A DNA stretch of 64,000 nt from Pontibacter beigongshangensis (lineage in GTDB: Bacteria > Bacteroidota > Bacteroidia > Cytophagales > Hymenobacteraceae), in assembly GCF_014332515.1 (NCBI RefSeq), contig NZ_VFSD01000010.1:1-64000 (forward strand), in the 5' to 3' direction. A model generated the notes under the pieces. The model did no database searches. It saw only the letters and a list, made by a program, of their open reading frames with translations, and had not been told where the DNA came from. Positions 16,125-24,972 of this stretch are shown here, piece after piece. How positions within the stretch are numbered: the stretch's first letter is position 1; every line of letters begins with the position of its first letter. The position numbers were made by a program, and so were the translations under genes.

Positions 16125-18485
16125 CTACTTCAGCAACCGCACATGGTAAACTCCCCCGGCCACTGAGCCTTTATGCGCTACAAACTTCACCGTTAGCTTT
16201 TCAGCATTCAGCACCTTTTGCGGTAGTTGGTAATCTTCTTCAAAAAAAGAGTCGCCTTTTAAGCCATCCAGCTTCACGGTTTTTACAGGCACATCATTCA
16301 CCAGAATATCGAAGGTGCGGTCTTTGTCGAGGCCGAAGTAGGTGATGCGGAGTGTTTTGGCTTCGCGGTTTTTGTTGCGCAAGTCGTAGCTGAACCAATT
16401 GGTGGCATGGCGCCAGAAGCGGTCCTGATGCGTACCCATGTCGGTGCCTTCGCCTTTAAAGTTGTGGTCCGATTCCGGCTGCTGTTCTCCAGCTGCTACC
16501 TGATCTATTGTTTGAGCTTCGAGGGCCAGTTTTTCCTGCTCCGTTTTTTGCAGGTTCTGCTGTCGCTTCTCTTTTTCTTCCGGGGTGAGCACGGGCCAGT
16601 ACAGCATGTAGCGGGCTTCGTGCACCTGGAAGAAAGGCACCAGCTTTACTTTTTTGAACTGGCCAGGGGAAATTGCTCCGGAACCTGTGAAAGTTAGTGG
16701 CTGGCTATCAATTGGTTGCAGTGCGGCGGCGGCATCTTGTTTGGAAGCTACAATAACAGGTGCTTTATCAATAGGGTACATGGGGCCATTGGCGACATGC
16801 CCCATGCGGGTGCCATTGCCCCATAATCCGGGAATATCTGTTGTATCGGTAACACCTGCCAGCACAATAGGGCCATGCACAAAGGAGGCCCAGGAGGAGC
16901 CGTCAGGCAGAAACTCTGCTATAGTGTGCATCGGGAGTTCTATCGTGACTACATCCTTATTTTTCCACTTGCGCTCAATTTTAACGAAAGAAGAGGGCGC
17001 AGCGGTAGTCTGTACTTCTTTGCCATTAACCTTCACTTTCATCTCACCGGCCTTCACCCAACCCGGGTAGCGTAGGTTTAGGGCAAACTTCCGGGCCTTC
17101 TTCAGGTTCAGCTGCAACTGCGTTCCTTCTTCAAAGGGGAAGTTTGTCTTCTGCTGTAGTATCAGCCCCTGTTGCTCCCATTGTAGAGTAGACGGAATGA
17201 ACAGGTTCACGAACAAATCCTGGTTGTTGTGGGCGTAAATAAGTTCGCCGTATTTGCCGTGGTTTTCGAGGCCGGAGCCCACACAACACCAGAAGTCCTC
17301 CTGTGTGCTGGAGTAAACGCGGTAGTGGCGGGGGCGCATGGGGGTAAAATATACAAATCCGCCTTTAGTGGGGTGCTGCGACGAAAGGATGTGGTTGTAA
17401 AGTGCCCGCTCATAATAATCCAGGTACTTGACATCGGGGTTCGTGGCAAACAGGAGTTTGCTGAGCTTCAGCATATTATAGGTGTTGCACGTTTCCGGCC
17501 CCTGCTCCGACTCGGTCATGGAAGAAAAGTTGTCGGTGGGGTGAAAATGTTCGCGCACGCTGTTCCCGCCAATCGAAACAGTGCGGTTTTCTATCACTGT
17601 GTTCCAGAAAAAGCCGGCTGCCTCGTCCCAGGCTTTGTTGTTGGCCATGTCTGCTACGCGCTTATAACCGATAACCTTTGGTATTTGGGTGTTGGCATGC
17701 ATACCGTTCAATACATCTTTCTGGGCCAGCAGCGGCTCCAGGATAAGCTTGTGCGAGAAGCGCTCCGCCAATGTCAGGTACTTTTTGTCGCCGGTAATTT
17801 CGGCTACGTCTGCAAATGTTTCGTTCAGGCCACCGTGCTCGCTGCGCAGCATCTGTTGCATCTGCGCATCCGTCAGGTTATTGGTGAGGTCGAGGCACCA
17901 GTCAGAGAGTTTCACCAGCACCTCCCGCGCCTGCTGGTTGCCAGCTATTCTGTACGCATCAACTAACCCGGCGTACAGCTTGTGGATGTTGTACAAAGGC
18001 ACCCACTTCTTGTTCAGTGAAAAATTGTCGGCTTCTATTTTACCGGCTGCTATTTGCTGCCACATATGCTGGCCGCCCGGAATGCCGCCAACATAGCCGT
18101 TGCCGTTCTGCTGCTGGCACTTTGCCAGCTCACCCACCATGTAGTTGAGCCGCTGCAACAGCGCTTCGTTTTTGGTGGAGGCATACATCAGCGAAAGCGC
18201 CGAAAGATAATGCCCGCCGATGTGCCCGTCGAGCCCGGTGTTTTCCCAGTTGCCGTAGCTTTTGGCTTTGGTTGGCAGCCCGGCCTCCTGCAGAAAGGGA
18301 GCCAGCAGCCTGTCGGGGTCCAGTGCCAGCATGTAGGCCATGTCTGTTTGCTGCGCCTCATAAAAAGGACTTGCTGCCAGCGCGACACTTGTAAGCGGAA
18401 AATATTGGAGAGCAGGCGCTGTTTGGCCAAAGCAATTGGCCGCAACAGAAAGGAAGGCGACTGATAGGTAAGCTCTTAGGGTCAT
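16125..18485 (-). CDS. Glycoside hydrolase family 127 (beta-L-arabinofuranosidase type)
   Basis: A secreted or periplasmic enzyme of 786 residues, with signal peptide MTLRAYLSVAFLSVAANCFG, predicted to release beta-L-arabinofuranose from plant glycans. GH127 features are visible: GNWENTGLDGHIGGHYLSAL near 78-97, GPETCNTYNMLKL near 328-340, and the paired-Cys motif FWCCVGSGLENHGKYGEL near 398-415. The Glu and Cys residues in these motifs correspond to the zinc/cysteine active site of HypBA1. The C-terminal part has an added domain with a DUF4986-like stretch and a final beta-sandwich (about 590-786). A minus-strand TAACTTTG at 18506-18513 resembles the -7 element of Bacteroidota, but I find no matching -33 box. 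Actual linkage specificity is uncertain. Confidence 0.88.
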   Translation of the reverse strand: MTLRAYLSVAFLSVAANCFGQTAPALQYFPLTSVALAASPFYEAQQTDMAYMLALDPDRLLAPFLQEAGLPTKAKSYGNWENTGLDGHIGGHYLSALSLMYASTKNEALLQRLNYMVGELAKCQQQNGNGYVGGIPGGQHMWQQIAAGKIEADNFSLNKKWVPLYNIHKLYAGLVDAYRIAGNQQAREVLVKLSDWCLDLTNNLTDAQMQQMLRSEHGGLNETFADVAEITGDKKYLTLAERFSHKLILEPLLAQKDVLNGMHANTQIPKVIGYKRVADMANNKAWDEAAGFFWNTVIENRTVSIGGNSVREHFHPTDNFSSMTESEQGPETCNTYNMLKLSKLLFATNPDVKYLDYYERALYNHILSSQHPTKGGFVYFTPMRPRHYRVYSSTQEDFWCCVGSGLENHGKYGELIYAHNNQDLFVNLFIPSTLQWEQQGLILQQKTNFPFEEGTQLQLNLKKARKFALNLRYPGWVKAGEMKVKVNGKEVQTTAAPSSFVKIERKWKNKDVVTIELPMHTIAEFLPDGSSWASFVHGPIVLAGVTDTTDIPGLWGNGTRMGHVANGPMYPIDKAPVIVASKQDAAAALQPIDSQPLTFTGSGAISPGQFKKVKLVPFFQVHEARYMLYWPVLTPEEKEKRQQNLQKTEQEKLALEAQTIDQVAAGEQQPESDHNFKGEGTDMGTHQDRFWRHATNWFSYDLRNKNREAKTLRITYFGLDKDRTFDILVNDVPVKTVKLDGLKGDSFFEEDYQLPQKVLNAEKLTVKFVAHKGSVAGGVYHVRLLK

Positions 18486-18618
18486 GGTTTCTGATATTAA
18501 CTAACCAAAGTTAGTAAATTTTGCCAATGTTTAAATGTTATATTGACATTAATTAACTGGCCAACTTGTCATACGGTGCGCCAATTGCCTACAGAAGAAT
18601 TGGAGGAGGGTGGCCTTT

Positions 18619-18649
18619 AAATTATTTGAATGAAAAAGCCCCTCCAGAG
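18619..18649 (+). repeat. Interspersed repeat, copy 7
   Basis: Plus; near-consensus with TTGAATGAAAAAG and CCTCCAGAG, then GGCTGCTT after eight bases. Confidence 0.9.
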
Positions 18650-18963
18650 CCTGTTTGGCTGCTTTAGGTCCTCATCACTTTCAACCTGGAGCATCGCAGG
18701 GGCGAACGGGCTTTTATGCATTGGCTAATCCGCCACTTCGAACAGTTACCTATTTATAGAGTGGAAGTTGGTATATTGCTCTATAGATTGCAAAAGCCTT
18801 CATTAGTTACCGGGTAATTAATCCTTGTGCGGAAAGCATCTAAGGAAAAGAAGCAGAAATCCTGGAGAGGCTTAGCATGATGGTGAGGAAGCCGGATGTT
18901 ATTAGCAGTCCAAATCTCGGAGAACTACCGGAGCCTCACGCTACGTTAAGGAGGATAAAGACC

Positions 18964-18993
18964 AATTATTTGAATGAGAAGAGCCTTTCCAAA
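18964..18993 (+). repeat. Interspersed repeat, copy 8
   Basis: Plus; AT end well kept (AATTATTTGAATGAGAA), GC end decayed to CCTTTCCAAA. Confidence 0.75.
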
Positions 18994-19077
18994 CCTTTAA
19001 CCCAATCATGGCAGCAGCGCACGAGTAGGGGCCGTTTTTGAGGTGCTGGTAAGGCTATAGGAGTGCAAAATAAACTT

Positions 19078-20355
19078 ATGGAAACGACACAACAGGACTA
19101 TACAACCCAGGATAACCCACTGGTACAGGGAATAAAACTCATCGGCATCGGGAAGCACGGCAGCAAACCACTGCCGGAAAGCCTTCTGCGCACTATTCTG
19201 GATTACCTGAAAACCGGCGATATAATTCCGATTCAGAATGGCGCTTTTTATGGCGCGTTAATGGCAAAGGGACCAACACCGCCGGAGCAGCAACTGCTGC
19301 TGGCGCTGGTACCTGCAGGTACTGCGCCGGGGCCGGATGCCATTTACGACAGCCTGTGCGCCGATGCACCCGGGCACATGCGGGAGATCGGCATCAAGCT
19401 TCTCCGAAAAGAGTTCCTGACCCTGGAAGAGGCGCGGCAGTTGGGCGAGTTCCTGTACTCCGACCTGCCCGGCGAGAGCTACCGCGGCATGGCGGCCAGC
19501 ATGCTCCGCATCCGCTACGAAACCGAAGAGGAGTACCGGGGGCTCATAGAATCTGCAGAGCTTTCGTTCACGCCAGGCTTTCGGGAGCCGGTGCCACCGC
19601 TGCAGGAGGTGCTCCTGCAACTCGCCGAACCGTTCGATGGGGTAGAGCACTCCTACATGATCACGCCCTTGCTGGCGCAGGCGTTTCAGCAGGATGGCTT
19701 CCGGGTGATCAGTACGGTGGGCAGATCATCGGGCCCGAAGCTGACCTTAAACGCCCTTGATCTTTATGAGCAGCTGGAAGGGGAGTTTCTGAACTCCCCT
19801 CAGCAGCTGTTACAGGAGCCTCCACGCTTTGGCTGGGTTCTGGACCAGCAAATACTCTCGCCAGCCCTCGACCAGTGGGTAGACCGGCGGCGCCTGATCT
19901 TTAAGCGGCCTTTTCTGGCCACTTCCGAAAAGGTCCTCAATCCGGCAGGAGCCCACATCCTGGTCACTTCTGTTTTTCATATCACGTACATGGAAAAAAT
20001 GATAAAGCTAGCCGATATGGCAGGCTTTAAAGGGGCAATTATCCTGAAACGTGGCCTGGAAGGTACCCTGGCTCCTTCTCTGGCCAAAGCCAGCGGCATT
20101 CTGTGTGCCGCCCGCCAGCAGGACGGTTCTTTTATCACCCACACCATCGATGCTGACACCGAGGCCCTCGCTCACTTCCGTGCTGGGTCTGATGAAAACG
20201 TAGCGCCGCTGCTACTGGAAGAAAACATCCGGCTGATCAGAGATTTCGCGGAGCACGGATTTACCGATAATCAGGATTTTAACAAAAGAGTAAACCTCAG
20301 CATGGCGCTGTATAACAGTGGTCTGCAGTGGGTGCAGCAACACTGGCAACGCTGA
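19078..20355 (+). CDS. Glycosyltransferase family 3-like protein (TrpD2/YbiB-type)
   Basis: 425 residues from the ATG at 19078; a GTG 15 bases upstream is in frame but less likely. The N-terminal helical part (IKLIGIGKHGSKPLPESLLR, LKTGDIIPIQNGAFYGALMAKG) resembles the N-terminal domain of anthranilate phosphoribosyltransferase-like proteins. The central part (SYMITPLLAQAFQQDGFRVI) and C-terminal part (VTSVFHITYMEKMIKLADMA, GAIILKRGLEGTLA) align in pattern with YbiB/TrpD2. Lacking tryptophan genes nearby, it is probably not a biosynthetic TrpD. E. coli YbiB binds nucleic acid, so a similar role is possible but not shown. A repeat copy follows the stop at 20462-20492. Confidence 0.65.
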   Translation: METTQQDYTTQDNPLVQGIKLIGIGKHGSKPLPESLLRTILDYLKTGDIIPIQNGAFYGALMAKGPTPPEQQLLLALVPAGTAPGPDAIYDSLCADAPGHMREIGIKLLRKEFLTLEEARQLGEFLYSDLPGESYRGMAASMLRIRYETEEEYRGLIESAELSFTPGFREPVPPLQEVLLQLAEPFDGVEHSYMITPLLAQAFQQDGFRVISTVGRSSGPKLTLNALDLYEQLEGEFLNSPQQLLQEPPRFGWVLDQQILSPALDQWVDRRRLIFKRPFLATSEKVLNPAGAHILVTSVFHITYMEKMIKLADMAGFKGAIILKRGLEGTLAPSLAKASGILCAARQQDGSFITHTIDADTEALAHFRAGSDENVAPLLLEENIRLIRDFAEHGFTDNQDFNKRVNLSMALYNSGLQWVQQHWQR

Positions 20356-20461
20356 TTGAAGGCTCGGGAAACTAAAGACTCTGGGGCGAAGGCAGTTGCT
20401 GGAGTTGTGCTGCAGGAGCCTGGCCAGAGTTGTGTGCAGGAGGAGACTATCAGAGGAGCCT

Positions 20462-20492
20462 AAATTATTCAAATGAAAAAGCCCCTCCGGAG
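20462..20492 (+). repeat. Interspersed repeat, copy 9
   Basis: Plus; consensus-like, with CTGCTGCTG about 25 bases beyond the GC end. Lies between two same-strand genes. Confidence 0.92.
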
Positions 20493-20599
20493 ACTGTCCG
20501 GCCTCTGTTGCACCTGCTGCTGAAGAGGTACTTCCTGCTCCTGCGCTGTAACAAAAGCTTCCTGATCGGACTATAACCCTTACAGCAAAAGCTATAAAA

Positions 20600-21571
20600 A
20601 TGGATATGATGGAAGAAAGAGATACTATCGGGATTATTGGTTTAGGCCGGATGGGCGGCAACCTGGCCCTGCAGGCGCTCGAAAAAGGATTTAGCGTGTA
20701 TGGCTACGACAACGCAGGAGCCACCAACGACCTGCTGGCCGCCGGCCTCAAAAACTGCCTGTCGTTTCAGGAGCTGAAGGATAGCCTGCCGCACCCGCGC
20801 ATCGTCTTTATTTATGTTATTGCCGGCCCTATTGTAGAAGCGATTATTCAGGAAGCCGCAGCCGTGTTCGATCCGGGCGATATAATCCTGGACGGCGGTA
20901 ATTCTTACTGGGGCGATTCGCTGCGGCGCTACCGGATGCTGAAGGAGCGGGGCATTAACTTTATTGATTGTGGCACAAGCGGTGGCGTAGAGGGTGCCCG
21001 CCATGGCGCCTGCTTTATGGTGGGCGGGGAGCCGGAGTCGGTAGAGCGGGTAGAGCCGATCCTGAAGAGCCTGGCCGTGCCAGGTGGCTATGTGCATGCC
21101 GGTCCGCCGGCTGCAGGGCATTTTACGAAGCTCGTGCACAACGGCATTGAGTTTGGCATGCTGCAGGCCATTGGCGAAGGCGTGGACCTGCTCGAAAAAT
21201 ACAGGGACAAATTAAATATTCCGGGTATCCTGGAGAATTGGAACCACGGCTCCGTTATCCGGTCCTGGCTGATAGAGCTGATGGGAAGGGCCTATAACGA
21301 AAAAGGCGGGTTTGAACATGTGCCCAGCCACGTAGAGGACACCGGTGAGGTAAACTGGCTCGTGAATGATGCCATGCAAATGGAAGTGCCGATCCCGGTT
21401 ATTGCCCAATCGGTGATGCAGCTTATCGCCTCCCGCGACCAGGATAAAACCTGGGCCAAGGCAGTGGCCATGATGCGCAACGGCTTCGGCAACCATCCGT
21501 TCGGCCCCAACGAGTACATTGCCTCGTACCGCTCCTACAGCAGAATTGGCGACTTCCCGAGAGACCTTTAA
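20600..21571 (+). CDS. gnd: 6-phosphogluconate dehydrogenase, short decarboxylating form
   Basis: A cytoplasmic oxidative pentose-phosphate enzyme converting 6-phosphogluconate to ribulose 5-phosphate and CO2. 323 residues, the short YqeC/GndA-like class, whose members often prefer NAD+. An N-terminal Rossmann motif GLGRMGGNLALQ is followed by YGYD, where the acidic residue after the second strand suits NAD+ rather than NADP+. Substrate and catalytic motifs are DGGNSYWGDS, DCGTSGGVEGA and HFTKLVHNGIEFGMLQAIGEG. No zwf is in view. It converges with the PBP1A gene, with 38 bases between stops. Confidence 0.9.
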   Translation: MDMMEERDTIGIIGLGRMGGNLALQALEKGFSVYGYDNAGATNDLLAAGLKNCLSFQELKDSLPHPRIVFIYVIAGPIVEAIIQEAAAVFDPGDIILDGGNSYWGDSLRRYRMLKERGINFIDCGTSGGVEGARHGACFMVGGEPESVERVEPILKSLAVPGGYVHAGPPAAGHFTKLVHNGIEFGMLQAIGEGVDLLEKYRDKLNIPGILENWNHGSVIRSWLIELMGRAYNEKGGFEHVPSHVEDTGEVNWLVNDAMQMEVPIPVIAQSVMQLIASRDQDKTWAKAVAMMRNGFGNHPFGPNEYIASYRSYSRIGDFPRDL

Positions 21572-21609
21572 AAGGAGCGAAAGAAGAAGCATCAGAGGCT
21601 AAGCACTTG

Positions 21610-24090
21610 TCAATCCTTCTTCTTTCGCTTTTCCTTTCGTTCGCGTTTCCTTTCTTCCCGGCGGTTTTTGCGCTGGTTTTTCCAGTCTTCGTAGGTTTGG
21701 TTTACTTTGCCGGTAATAGAGTCGATTACACGATCGAAGAAGTTCTCCTCTGGTGCTGCCTCCCTATAAGATTCGCAGGCCAGCCGCGCCTGCAGTTCTG
21801 CCGGAAGCGGTTTAAAGCGGCTGTTGTAATAGCCAACATAGGCCGGGTCCTGTGCCACGCGTTTCGTGAACTCTCCCCAGATCGGCAGCGCCGTTCTGGA
21901 GCCCTGCCCCAGTTCCAGTGTCCGGAAACGAACCTTCGGGCTTTCTGCTCCTACCCAAACACCCGTGATCAGGTTTGGCGTGATGCCGATAAACCAGCCA
22001 TCAGCCTGCTCCTGTGTGGTACCGGTTTTGCCTGCAATGTCCATCTTCAAGCCAAACTCAGAGCGTAACCGTACGGCACTGCCTTCTTCTACCACGCCCT
22101 GCATCAGTTGCAGCATTACGGCGGCATTGGTGCGGGAGAGGGCCCTGTTGGAGTTAGGCTGCTTGTGCTGCCGGAGAACTTTGCCGGAGCGGTCGGTGAT
22201 GTGGTCGATGTATACCGGGCTAACCTGGTAGCCATCGCTGGCAAAGGAGGCATAGGCGCTCACCATCTCCAGCAGCGACAGGTTGGCCGTGCCCAGCGCC
22301 AGCGAAGGAACTTCCGGCAGCTCGTTCCGGATGCCCATCCGCCGGGCCAACGCTACGGTGCGGTCTACGCCTGTTTCCATAATGAGCTGCGCCGACACCG
22401 TGTTGACAGAATTTGCCAGGGCTCCGCGCATGGAGTACTCGCCGCCATACACTTCGTTGGCATTTCGTGGCGACCAGTCTTCGTGCTCTGCATAGGTCTG
22501 TCGCTCATTCGGGAAAAAGGTGCAGGGGGCAATGCCTCTTTCCAGCGCAGCCGCATACACAATGGGTTTAAAGGTAGAACCCACCTGCCGCCGTGCCCGC
22601 ACATGGTCGTACTTGAACACATGATGATCTATGCCACCCACCCAGGCGCGGATATAGCCGGTGTGAGGCTCCATGGCCAGCAGCCCCGAATTCAGGAACT
22701 TCTGGTGGTGCCGGAGCGAATCGAGCGGACTCATGTTCTTTTTGCTGATGCCGTTCCAGCTGAACACGCTCATCTGGATCGGCTCCCTGAAAACATCCCG
22801 GATCTCTTCTTCTGACTTTCCGGCTGCCTTCATTTTTTTGTAGCGGTCGGAGCGGTGCAGCGCGTTCGTGATCACGTTCACATCATTGCCCCAGGGCGAG
22901 CGGCCTTGCCAGTGCGCATCAAACTGCTTCTGGAGCTGCGACATGCGTTTCCGTACGGACCGCTCGGCATGCACCTGTATGCCGGCGTCGATGGTGGTGT
23001 AAATCTTCAGGCCGTCGGTGTAGAGGTTATAAGGCTCGCCATTTTTTTTCTTCTGTGTGGCGGCCCACTTTACCAGCTCCTGCCGCAGCAGCTCCCTGAA
23101 GTAAGGTGCTATGCCATCGTTATGGGTGGTGTAGCGGTAGTTGAGGGCGAGGGGCAGCTGCTTAAGCGAATCGGCCTGGTGCTGGCTCAGGAATTCGTAT
23201 TTAGCCATCTGGTTCAGCACCACATTGCGGCGTTTGCGGGAGCGCTCTGGGTCCAGGCGCGGGTTGTAGGAGGTGGTGGCTTTGAGCATGCCGATCAGCA
23301 CGGCGGCCTCCTCTGTTTTAAGCGAGTCGGCGGAGGTGTTGAAGAAGCGGCGCGAGGCCCGCTCTATGCCATACAGGTTACCGCCCATGGGTACCGTGTT
23401 GAGGTACAGCTCCAGCAGCTCCTGCTTCGAGTAAACGCTCTCCAGCTTGCGGGCAATAATCATTTCCCGGATCTTGTTCACGGCCATGTCTGCGAACCTG
23501 TACTTTTTGCGGGGGTACAGGTTTTTGGCCAGTTGCTGACTCAGGGTGCTGCCGCCGCCGGAGTTTTCTTGCTGCATCAGGAGTGTTTTCACGAACACAC
23601 GCCCCAGGCTCCTGGGATCGATGCCGCTGTGCTCGTAAAAACGGGCATCTTCGGTGGCGATCAGGGCGTCCACGGCGGTAGGTGCTATGTTGTCGTAACT
23701 CACATTGGTGCGGTCCTGCAGGTAGTAGCGGCCCAGCAGTACTTTGTCGGCAGAGTAAACCTCGGAGGCGGTGCTGTTTTGGGTGGCTTTCAGTTCTTTA
23801 CGGGAAGGGATATGCCCCAGAGCGCCCATGTAGATAGCCATGTAAAAAGCTAAGGCAATTACCAGCAGGAACAGGCCCAGTTTGTATGCCCACCTGAAAA
23901 GAAACAGGAAATTGGAGGGTCGGGCATTGCTCCAGTCAAAATTTCTGAAGCTGGTCCATTTTTGCTGCCAGTAAGCGGCGGTAAACTTGGGTTTCTGGCT
24001 CAGGTAAAAATCATGGAATTCCTTTTTAAGAAATCTGAGAACCGGCAGGATCAGCCCGTGAAGAACAAAGTTTATAATTTTTCGAAGCAC
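21610..24090 (-). CDS. mrcA: Class A penicillin-binding protein 1A (transglycosylase/transpeptidase)
   Basis: A bifunctional peptidoglycan polymerase anchored in the inner membrane. The transmembrane helix is near residues 66-90. The glycosyltransferase domain has catalytic E147 in ATEDARFYEHSG, plus GGSTLSQQLAKN. The transpeptidase domain has STFKP (serine near 504), the SVN motif and KTGTT near 686. A highly basic C-terminal tail (NRREERKRERKEKRKKKD) follows. The only upstream start in frame is GTG at 24090, giving 826 residues; there is no nearby ATG alternative. The 880-base upstream region carries a repeat copy and hairpins. Tail function is unknown. Confidence 0.93.
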   Translation of the reverse strand: MLRKIINFVLHGLILPVLRFLKKEFHDFYLSQKPKFTAAYWQQKWTSFRNFDWSNARPSNFLFLFRWAYKLGLFLLVIALAFYMAIYMGALGHIPSRKELKATQNSTASEVYSADKVLLGRYYLQDRTNVSYDNIAPTAVDALIATEDARFYEHSGIDPRSLGRVFVKTLLMQQENSGGGSTLSQQLAKNLYPRKKYRFADMAVNKIREMIIARKLESVYSKQELLELYLNTVPMGGNLYGIERASRRFFNTSADSLKTEEAAVLIGMLKATTSYNPRLDPERSRKRRNVVLNQMAKYEFLSQHQADSLKQLPLALNYRYTTHNDGIAPYFRELLRQELVKWAATQKKKNGEPYNLYTDGLKIYTTIDAGIQVHAERSVRKRMSQLQKQFDAHWQGRSPWGNDVNVITNALHRSDRYKKMKAAGKSEEEIRDVFREPIQMSVFSWNGISKKNMSPLDSLRHHQKFLNSGLLAMEPHTGYIRAWVGGIDHHVFKYDHVRARRQVGSTFKPIVYAAALERGIAPCTFFPNERQTYAEHEDWSPRNANEVYGGEYSMRGALANSVNTVSAQLIMETGVDRTVALARRMGIRNELPEVPSLALGTANLSLLEMVSAYASFASDGYQVSPVYIDHITDRSGKVLRQHKQPNSNRALSRTNAAVMLQLMQGVVEEGSAVRLRSEFGLKMDIAGKTGTTQEQADGWFIGITPNLITGVWVGAESPKVRFRTLELGQGSRTALPIWGEFTKRVAQDPAYVGYYNSRFKPLPAELQARLACESYREAAPEENFFDRVIDSITGKVNQTYEDWKNQRKNRREERKRERKEKRKKKD

Positions 24091-24411
24091 TCTTTTTTTA
24101 TCTAAAGATCACCATGTGGCACCCATTTCAACGGTAGCCGCACAGGCGGTAAAGTACAGACTTTTGATCGTATTAGTTACACTTAAGCTGCGCTTGTAGT
24201 TCCTTTGCGCTAATGCCACCACTGCTGCTGCTCCTGTTTGCAAGAATTGCGCCAGTAGGAGTGGGTGGCTGGTTGTTAATTCTTATTTTTTGATTCTTAT
24301 AATGTGTACTTAGGAAATGTAAATGTATCCACAGCTTAAGTCTGCTCATCCTGTGCCCTCTCTCCAAAAGCTTCATTGCTGCTCCCATGCGCTCCTCGGC
24401 CGCAGGGCCGC

Positions 24412-24515
24412 GTTTTCACTTCCGGAGCTGTCTATTTGAACCTGCCCTCGCTCCGCTGCGGGCTGCTGAGCAAAACTCAGGACCGGAACAAATAGAAGGC
24501 TCCTCCAGCGAAAAC
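24412..24515. other. Imperfect long hairpin
   Basis: Arms 24412-24438 and 24489-24515 are inverted matches at 21 of 27 positions, both ending in CTATTTG/CAAATAG, around a GC-rich 50-base loop. The left arm contains CCGGAG, the GC-end core of the interspersed repeat. Confidence 0.45.
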
Positions 24516-24729
24516 TGGAAACGTTTTTCTCTTTGAGCTAAAAAAAACAATCTATAACAATGTTCTGTTAATCAGTCGTTTAAATGCAAGATCATTGCCT
24601 GATTCACGCTAAATCTCATAAACAATCGTCACTGCTTTTTCCTGAAATTGGAATCCTGAAAAATCAGAAATAACCATTCACCAACAGCAACTAAACAACA
24701 ATCAGCAATTGACAACTAACTATCAACCA

Positions 24730-24760
24730 AAATTATTCTAATCAAATGGCCCCTCCGGAG
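24730..24760 (+). repeat. Interspersed repeat, copy 10
   Basis: Plus; AAATTATTCTAATC and GGCCCCTCCGGAG. Preceded by an A/C-rich tract; its GC end continues into the inverted pair at 24755-24949. Confidence 0.92.
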
Positions 24761-24949
24761 CTCATCTTGTAGGAAAAAGCAGGTCGCTGGTGCGCGCTTG
24801 CCGCTCGTACCAAAGGTTCCTTACGGATACAGCTTAAAAGAATTGATCTATAACAAGCTGCATTGGCCCCTTCTGGAAAGGCAGTGATAGGAAAGAGCGC
24901 ATAATCCAAGAAACAGAAGCCTTGTCTTTCCCTACAAGATGAGCTCCGG
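24755..24949. repeat. 18-bp perfect inverted pair extending the repeat GC end
   Basis: 24755-24772 (CCGGAGCTCATCTTGTAG) is exactly complementary to 24932-24949. The left arm overlaps the GC end of the repeat copy 24730-24760, but the right arm lacks the AT-rich part, so one terminus seems to have been copied in inverse orientation. Confidence 0.7.
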
Positions 24950-24972
24950 TGGCTTTGCTGTTGGTGCCGCCG

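Larger units (their letters stand above)
18486..19077. other. Divergent intergenic region with two repeat copies
   Basis: About 590 bases between divergent genes; no gene is supported. Holds the repeat copies 18619-18649 and 18964-18993, both in plus orientation. The promoters of GH127 and the TrpD2-like gene should lie here. Confidence 0.6.
24091..24972. other. 880-base gene-free region with hairpins and one repeat copy
   Basis: No supported gene. It contains an imperfect hairpin (24412-24438 with 24489-24515), repeat copy 24730-24760 preceded by an A/C-rich CAACAATCAGCAA-like tract, and an 18-bp inverted match of the repeat's GC end at 24932-24949. Confidence 0.6.

Noticed and set aside
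24173..24388. 71-residue minus-strand open frame upstream of PBP1A
   Set aside because: No motif, sits in a hairpin-rich spacer, and shows no coding-like composition.
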